Of a stretch of 64,000 nt of DNA, positions 57,741-64,000 are shown piece after piece. This DNA comes from Hydrangea macrophylla (taxonomy: Eukaryota; Streptophyta; Magnoliopsida; Cornales; Hydrangeaceae): assembly GCA_033977485.1 (NCBI GenBank), contig CM066993.1, positions 28,696,001-28,760,000 on the forward strand, written 5' to 3'. Position numbers and translations under genes: made by a program. The first letter of the stretch is position 1. Each line of letters opens with the position of its first letter. The notes below the pieces were generated by a model. That model was not told the origin of the DNA, did not search any database, and was given only the letters and a program-made list of their open reading frames with translations.

Positions 57741-57990
57741 CTAGATCTCTAGTATGTACTCAACAGTAGGCACCACAGAAGCAGGGATCCACTGGAAAGG
57801 AGCGGCTATCCTCTTGTGCCAAGCCTCAGCAAAAGCCTTTACTGTGTAGGGACACAGAACTGAGCTCCTCATGAAATCCGCAGCACCATCCTCTGGAACA
57901 TCTTGAAGAAGTCTGTATTGGCGAACCACTCGACCCAGGATATAGAAGGTAGTGCCATGCAAACCAGGTAGCCAAGTGCCAGGTTGTCCA
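57741..57990 (-). pseudogene. Antisense ORF fragment in gypsy F
   Basis: Open on the - strand: TFYILGRVVRQYRLLQDVP, then CPYTVKAFAEAWHKRIAAPFQW. The pattern (hydrophobic, RQ, RLLQDVP, aromatic, AW) resembles an extra ORF family of Tat/Ogre-like plant elements, but I cannot name the domain with certainty. It lies between pol and the expected 3' LTR, on the strand opposite pol, like the antisense gene of element C. Its upstream part is cut off at 57991 by LTR L. Confidence 0.5.
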
Positions 57991-58746
57991 TATAACACCC
58001 GTGTACGGGTTTATTGATTTTCATTACATTGTCATGCATGATAATGTGATGTGCTATGTATAATAGCACAAGTGAGTGAATTTTGACTCACGAGTCGATT
58101 TGGGTGTCTATGTAAAAGAACCATCTAAGACAGTGTGGAGTGAATGTTTTGATGATGTGACGTCCCTCCGAGATTGAGACGGTCATTGTTTAATACCTTA
58201 GATGCTTATCTAAAAATAAATGTTTATCTGTGTATTTCACTATCTATATTATTATTTGGTTTAGAATTTATTTCGGTTGTTAATTTTAGTATCCTGGCGA
58301 GGACGAAATAACACATTACATAATTGGTAGGCTAATTAGCAAATTTCGTAAAATTATGTGAGATCGAGTAGTTACAGACCCAAACAGAACTTAGATAATA
58401 ACTTTTATGAATTAGAGATTTCACTCGTGAAGCCATAACTTAGACGTTTAAGACATTTTGGAAGACAATCGGAGAAATTAGAGAAACTCATGGGGAGTTA
58501 AACACAATTTCCAAGAGTCACGGCTATATATAGAAAGAGGTGAGATATTTTCATTTGTTAAAGTTTTCCAACCTAAATCAAGAGGAGGCCAAAGGGGGAT
58601 TTTGGAAGCTTCGATCTTCACGACGCCAAATGACGACCGTTCATCTGTTGGTTTTCCACCAAAATTATATTTTCGAACTCTTAGAGGTAAGAGCTTTATT
58701 TTGATACCTCTTAGGTCTTGTCCAGATAAGTTTTCCAAAAGCTAAT
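57991..58746 (+). repeat. LTR fragment L, interrupted by K
   Basis: Begins TATAACACCCGTG (a TGTAACACCC-type LTR start with one change), has a TATA box at 58523-58533 (CTATATATAG) and stops at the insertion point of K. The rest would lie right of the window. Family uncertain, probably chromovirus. Confidence 0.55.
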
Positions 58747-60112
58747 TGTTGGCCCAAATGTGGAAACCTTAGATGGGGGGTGAATAAGGTTTTAGCGGAA
58801 ATTAACCTTTTAAAAAACATAATTGCAAATTAAACACAAACACAAACAATTAACTAAAGAGATAAGGGAAGAGATACTTGCAAACCGATTTTTCAAGTGG
58901 TTCGGCAATCGCACCCCGCGGCCTACGTCCACCCCTCAATAACACCACTTGAGGATTCCTTTAATCCGATCTACTTCACAGGTGTAGACCAAACCGTTCC
59001 CGGAGCACTTACGGGTGTGCACCAAACCGTTACAACAGCCTTCAATCTCTCCCAAAGAAGAACACCTCTTCTTTGCACACAAGGGTTACTAACCCTCAAC
59101 CTTTACAAATTGAATTAAATGCAAATTGATAACTCTCTCTCTAGAGTGGATAATACAATTAAAACTCACTACAATTTTTCTCTCTCAAGAAATACAAATG
59201 AAAGATTTGAGCAAATTGATAAACTCACACAACTAGGGCTCAATTGTGAATGATTAAGAATCAACAAGTTGTGTGATTGAAATAGATGTTTTCCAATTGA
59301 TTGATCAACATAAAATGGTGTGGGAAAACATGTATTTATAGGCCAAGAAAGATTATAGCCGTTGGTGGCAAGTTTGGTAATTAAAAGCCCCTTTAAAAAC
59401 TAGCCGTTATGCCTTTTCAGGTCGCTTCAGTCGACTGGAACATGAAGCAGTCGACTGGTCCTTGAAGCAGTCGACTGAGATGTGTTTATAGAGGGTTCTG
59501 TTTGCATTCTGCTTACTTCAGTCGACTTCATCGGTCCTTCAGTCGACTGCACCCTTCAGAAATCAGTCGACTGGTTTTCTGCTGGTTTTGGCAGACTGAC
59601 ACCTCTTCACTAAAACGGCCATAACTCCCTCTACAAAAATCGGATTTGCGATCCGTTTGATGTTTTGGAAACTAGATTCAAATAACTTTCCAACCATATA
59701 AGATTCAATATTTAATTATTTTCTAATTGGTGGGGGAATTGCTTTAAAGATGACCCACTTAAAATTTATTTTCAAAACTTTAACTTTTATAGTTTATTTG
59801 AGCCCCTATGAGTGTGAGATCAAGATGCCTTACAATGAAGGTCCTAGACTTCAACCAAGGATGAAATATCTTCATGTCTTCAAGCTTGATCCTTGTTGAG
59901 CTCCTTGTAATCTTGATCTACATCAATTAAATCTCATGCACACAAAGATGTTAAAACATTGATACAAAATTAATACATGAGATTATATATGAGCATAAAA
60001 ATGACTATGATAATAACAAGGAATGAAATAATATGAATCATGTAATTATCATAGCATATTTGACATCATCAAAACATAATCAAATATGCCTTAATATACC
60101 TTAAGGCTAACA
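58747..60112 (-). repeat. Left LTR of K
   Basis: 1366 bp. A TATA box on the - strand (CCTATAAATAC, 59332-59343) confirms orientation. Six CAGTCGACTG-type palindromes occur at 59428-59573, the first three spaced exactly 20 bases apart. Confidence 0.88.
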
Positions 60113-61021
60113 ATCTATCCCTTTTTGATGATGGCAAACAACCAATGAAGGATATGCCAATATAAGCACATTTGGTCATTTTCATATTATCATTCATAAT
60201 GGATATCATATGTTAAAGAACATGAATGATAACTACCCAAATACTTCTCCCTAATACTTATCATATTTCTCCCCCTTTGACATTATCAAAAAGATTTGGG
60301 GATAAAACACAAAGCTCCCCCTCACAATAGGCATACAAATCAAAACTGTTACAATGATACCAAAAATAAACAAATATAACCACATGTAAGCTAATGAAAC
60401 ATGAAAGTGCTCCCCCTAAGCATGTGCAATGATAAAAGATACCAAAAGATATGAATAGAGAGCATATTCTCCCAAAAGATACCAATAATAAAGTTGGAGA
60501 ACTCAAAAACAAAAAATTCAGTCAGATCAGTCGACTCCTCAGTCGACGTCCCTAGCCAGAGAGTTTAAAACATAAATGCAGTCGACGCCACAGTCGACTT
60601 AACAATGCAGAATCAAAAAATTCAAAGCTTCACACCTGAATCAGTCGACTGTGTCGGGGTACCAGTCGACTGCTTTGTTCAGCAGTCCATAAAAATGACA
60701 GTTCAGTAGCAAAAATTTGAATGATTCACAAAACATCATTTTGTCTAATCATTCTAAAAACTTTGTTTAATCAAACAAAAGCATATCATCATTTTTTTTA
60801 AATAAGCAATATCAAGAGCATGATGATTTATGTAAAGACATATCCAAATCACAAGTGGATGAAACAAGATTTATGCATAAAAAATCAAGTATGCATATCT
60901 AAACAAAATCAAAGTGATTTGAAACAAAAAAAATATGATATGAAATCAATCAAATAAAATAAACTTAAGTAGGATGACAAAAACAAAATTACCTACTAAC
61001 CTACCATTACCAAATCAATAC
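60113..61021 (-). promoter_or_regulatory. K 3' internal region with multiple polypurine-like tracts
   Basis: Next to the LTR, on the - strand, comes GATGGCAAA..-type sequence ending AAAAAGGGATAGAT. Further GGGGGAG tracts lie at 60268-60278, 60314-60323 and 60410-60418. Multiplied polypurine tracts before the 3' LTR are described for Sireviruses. More AGTCGACT palindromes occur at 60530-60680. No ORF of note. Confidence 0.65.
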
Positions 61022-61795
61022 TTAACCTTTGTCCAAGCATTTCTTAGATGCTCCATTTGCCGAGGAGGTAGGAGAGGATCCCTTCACAACCCAAACCATG
61101 TTAACTTTCTTTTGAAATAAACATTTATAATTAACATGCCCCTTTTTCATGCAATAATGACAAGTTACATGGGGGAGGGTCTCATTTGAGATTGATTTCT
61201 TAACAAAAAATTTCTTGTGAGGAATTTGAGAATTTGAAGTAGAGGATATGGACTTTACAAAGAAGCTTTTGTACTTCTTTTCCTTATATGTGGGATTAAA
61301 TCCCAAACCGGCCTTATCAAAAACACATTTTTGTTTTCCCAAAAGCATATTCAAATTTTGTTCACCTTGGGTAAACTTGGCCAATGTTTTTTTCAAATCA
61401 TCCACCTCCTTTCTCAATTCAACCTTTTCCTTTTCAATAAGTTCACTTGAAGGTTGATTGGTTGAAACAAGCTTTTCTTTTCTCAAAATTTCATTTTGAG
61501 ATTTTAACTCATCTAATTGCTTTTTCAACTCCAAATTTTCTTTTTCAAGGTCATTTGAAGATTGTGCTTTTAAAACATGTTTTTCATTTTCAATCTTCAA
61601 AGATTCATTTTGGGATTTCAAAATATTTAACTCATTTGAAAGTTTGGAAAAATTCTTTTTAAGAGTTATATATTTAGATCCCATATTCTCCAACTCCTCA
61701 TGTAACTCCTCAAATGCATATTGAAGTTCATCATAATCATGAGATTGAATAATTGAGGTTGGTTTAGAATTTACCCCAAAATATGTAGTTTCCAT
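61022..61795 (-). CDS. K coiled-coil / zinc-knuckle protein (C-terminal half of a Sirevirus Gag)
   Basis: 257 codons with no stop, starting 60 bases after the primer site. Residues 20-150 form a long heptad-rich coiled coil (YAFEELHEELENMGSKYITL, LKSQNESLKIENEKHVLK, KKQLDELKSQNEIL). LNMLLGKQKCVFDKAGLGFNP follows, a signature of Sirevirus Gag, and a CCHC knuckle, CHYCMKKGHVNYKC (residues about 212-225). The N-terminal Gag domain and first knuckle of full Sirevirus Gag are missing. It is the only intact gene of the element. It could package or interact with Gag of an autonomous partner, which is inference. Confidence 0.85.
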   Translation of the reverse strand: METTYFGVNSKPTSIIQSHDYDELQYAFEELHEELENMGSKYITLKKNFSKLSNELNILKSQNESLKIENEKHVLKAQSSNDLEKENLELKKQLDELKSQNEILRKEKLVSTNQPSSELIEKEKVELRKEVDDLKKTLAKFTQGEQNLNMLLGKQKCVFDKAGLGFNPTYKEKKYKSFFVKSISSTSNSQIPHKKFFVKKSISNETLPHVTCHYCMKKGHVNYKCLFQKKVNMVWVVKGSSPTSSANGASKKCLDKG

Positions 61796-61841
61796 GGATC
61801 TTAACTCTAGTTTTTCAAAAATCTTTTGAAAGAGAAGAACC

Positions 61842-61857
61842 GAGGCTCTGATACTAA
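61842..61857 (-). promoter_or_regulatory. Primer-binding site of K
   Basis: GAGGCTCTGATACTAA on the + strand, i.e. the tRNA-Met site TGGTATCAGAGCCTC with one mismatch, directly beside the right LTR. Confidence 0.8.
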
Positions 61858-61858
61858 T

Positions 61859-63206
61859 TGTTGGCCCAAATGTGGAAACCTTAGAGGGGGTGAATAAGGT
61901 TTTAGCGGAAATTAACCTTTTAAAAAACTTAATTGCAAATTAAACACAAACACAAACAATTAACTAAAGAGATAAGGGAAGAGATACTTGCAAACCGATT
62001 TTTCAAGTGGTTCGGCAATCGCACCCCGCGGCTTACGTTCACCCCTCAAGAACACCGCTTGATGATTCCTTTAATCCGATCTAATTCACGGGTGTAGACC
62101 AAACCATTCTTGGAGCACTTACGGGTGTGCACCAAACCGTTACAACAGCCTTCAATCTCTCCCAAAGAAGAACACCTCTTCTTTGCACACAAGGGTTACT
62201 AACCCTCAACCTTTACAAATTGATAACTCTCTCGCTAGAGTGGATAATACAATTAAAACTCACTACAATTTTGCTCTCTCAAGAAATACAAATGAAAGAT
62301 TTGAGCAAATTGATAAACTCACACAACTAGGGCTCAATTGTGAATGATTAAGAATCAACAAGTTGTGTGATTTAAATAGATGTTTTCCAATTGATTGATC
62401 AACATAAAATGGTGTGGGAAAACATATATTTATAGGCCAAGAAAGATTATAGCCGTTGGTGACAAGTTTGGTAATTAAAAGCCCCTTTAAAAACTAGTCG
62501 TTATGCCTTTTCAGGTCGCTTCAGTCGACTGGAACATGAAGCAGTCGACTGGTCCTTGAAGCAGTCGACTGAGATGTGTTTACAGAGGGTTCTGTTTGCA
62601 TTCTACTTACTTCAGTCGACTTCATCGGGCCTTCAGTCGACTGCACCCTTCAGAAATCAGTCGACTGGTTTTCTGCTGGTTTTGGCAGACTGACACCTCT
62701 TCACTAAAACGGCCATAACTCCCTCTACAAAAATTGGATTTGCGATCCGTTTGATGTTTTGGAAACTAGATTCAAATAACTTTCCAACCATATAAGATTC
62801 AACATTTAAATATTTTCCAATTGGTTGGGGAATTTCTTTAAAGATGGCCCACTTGAAATTTATTTCCAAAACTTTAACTTTTATAGTTTATTTGAGCCCC
62901 TACGAGTGTGAGATCAAGATGCCTTACAATGAAGGTCCTAGACTTCAACCAAGGATGAAATATCTTCATGTTTTCAAGCTTGATCCTTGTTAAGCTCCTT
63001 GTAATCTTGATCTACATCAATTAAATCTCATGCACACAAAGATGTTAAAACATTGATACAAAATTAATACATGAGATTATATATGAGCATAAAAATGACT
63101 ATGATAATAACAAGGAATGAAATAATATGAATCATGTAATTATCATAGCATATTTGACATCATCAAAACATAATTAAATATGCCTTAATATACCTTAAGG
63201 CTAACA
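61859..63206 (-). repeat. Middle (5') LTR of K
   Basis: 1348 bp, nearly identical to 58747-60112. The main difference is a 17-base segment near 59110 of the left copy that is missing here. Confidence 0.88.
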
Positions 63207-64000
63207 ATCTCTCCCTTTTTTATGATGGCAAACAACCAATGAAGGATATGCCAATATAAGCACATTTGGTCATTTTCATATTATCATTCATAATGGATAT
63301 CATATGTTAAAGAACATGAATGATAACTACCCAAATACTTCTCTCCAATACTTATCATATTTCTCCCCCTTTGACATTATCAAAAAGATTTGGGGATAAA
63401 ACACAAAGCTCCCCCTCACAATAGGCATACAAATCAAAACTGTTACAATGATACCAAAAATAAACAAATATAACCACATGTAAGCTAGTGAAACATGAAA
63501 GTGCTCCCCCTAAGCATGTGCAATGATAAAAGATACCAAAAGATATGAATAGAGAGCATATTCTCCCAAAAGATACCAATAATAAAGTTGGAGAACTCAA
63601 AAACAAAAAATTCAGTCAGATCAGTCGACTCCTCAGTCGACGTCCTTAGGCAGAGAGTTTAAAACATCAATGCAGTCGACGCCACAGTTGACTTAACAAT
63701 GCAGAATCAAAAAATTCAAAGCTTCACACCAGAATCAGTCAACTGTGTCGGGGTACCAGTCGACTGCTTTGTTCAGCAGTCCATAAAAATGACAGTTCAG
63801 TAGCAAAAATTTGAATGATTCACAAAACATCATTTTGTCTAATCATTCTAAAAACTTTGTTTAATCAAACAAAAGCATATCATCATTTTTTTTTAAATAA
63901 GCAATATCAAGAGCATGATGATTTATGTAAAGACATATCCAAATCACAAGTGGATGAAACAAGATTTATGCATAAAAAATCAAGTATGCATATCTAAACA
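63207..64000 (-). repeat. Second copy of the K internal 3' region (cut by window end)
   Basis: Matches 60113-60905 almost base for base, including the three polypurine-like tracts (63362-63372, 63408-63417, 63503-63512) and the palindromes. In a simple element host DNA should follow the outer LTR. Finding internal sequence here means a tandem array or a second, larger element sharing the LTR. Confidence 0.8.

Larger units (their letters stand above)
58747..64000 (-). mobile_element. Sirevirus-like non-autonomous element K with tandem structure, runs off the window
   Basis: LTR 58747-60112, internal region 60113-61858, LTR 61859-63206, then again the first 794 bases of the same internal region to the window end. 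LTR ends are TGTTGGCC/GGCTAACA as read on +. On the - strand the internal region has a primer site, a single ORF and a 3' region rich in GGGGGAG tracts. Protease, integrase, RT and RNase H are absent. The left target-site flank is CTAAT (58742-58746). LTR copies are very similar, so the element is young. Confidence 0.85.

Noticed and set aside
60261..60512. Hydrophobic 83-codon frame on the - strand, repeated at 63355-63606
   Set aside because: Conserved only because the whole region is duplicated. It covers the polypurine tracts and has no coding signature.
1..64000. Endogenous plant pararetrovirus
   Set aside because: No coat, movement or translational activator protein seen. All RT blocks sit beside integrase or LTRs of retrotransposons.

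Overview
This window is a block of plant nuclear DNA, almost certainly from an angiosperm (probably a eudicot), built entirely of LTR retrotransposons inserted into one another. No host gene, tRNA or rRNA gene was found. The evidence for a plant is the mix of families: Ty1/copia elements of Tork/Tnt1-like, short-LTR and Sirevirus-like types, and Ty3/gypsy elements of Tat-like and chromovirus (Tekay/Del-like) types. Several are primed by tRNA-Met (TGGTATCAGAGC). Nearly all coding regions carry stops, frameshifts or deletions, as expected in heterochromatin or a pericentromere.

Left nest (1-23464). A copia relic, A, is split into 1-546 and 14181-14709. Its reverse transcriptase is interrupted by copia B (547-14180, + strand, LTRs 547-1407 and 13339-14180). 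B contains gypsy C (5722-13167, - strand, Tat-like, LTRs 5722-6336 and 12551-13167). C lacks protease and reverse transcriptase but keeps an intron-containing gene with its own promoter on the opposite strand (6731-9292). A second copia, D (14710-23464, Tnt1-like), sits further into A. D carries a 154-bp MITE and copia E (20001-23199, - strand) inside its 3' LTR.

Right nest (23467 to the end). A Tat-like gypsy, F, appears to start with a truncated LTR at 23467. It continues as leader and gag (41016-43416), protease to integrase (about 49400-54024), the integrase end (56790-57025) and a 3' region with an antisense ORF (57741-57990). It is broken by: chromovirus G (25572-41015, - strand), itself holding copia H (34956-40012) in one LTR; chromovirus-like J (43417 to about 49400, 4.5-kb LTR, right part lost); a solo LTR with a perfect 5-bp target duplication (54025-56765); and an LTR fragment L (57991-58746). 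L is cut by Sirevirus-like element K (58747 onward).

Most unusual points: (1) K has no pol. Its only ORF is an intact coiled-coil/zinc-knuckle protein, and the sequence after its second LTR repeats its internal 3' region, so it looks like a tandem LTR-internal-LTR-internal array. (2) G and J share a leader-region protein between primer site and gag that I cannot assign to a known retrotransposon domain. (3) C carries an antisense spliced gene with a TATA box. (4) Two unrelated LTR families each carry dense short palindromes (TCGATCGA in G, AGTCGACT in K). (5) B lacks a tRNA primer site, and the sequence there is complementary to its own LTR.

Relative ages follow from nesting: A before B before C; A before D before E; F before G before H; F before J and the solo LTR; L before K. 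K and H look youngest, with near-identical LTR copies and long open frames. All lineage names are by-eye judgements from protein motifs.
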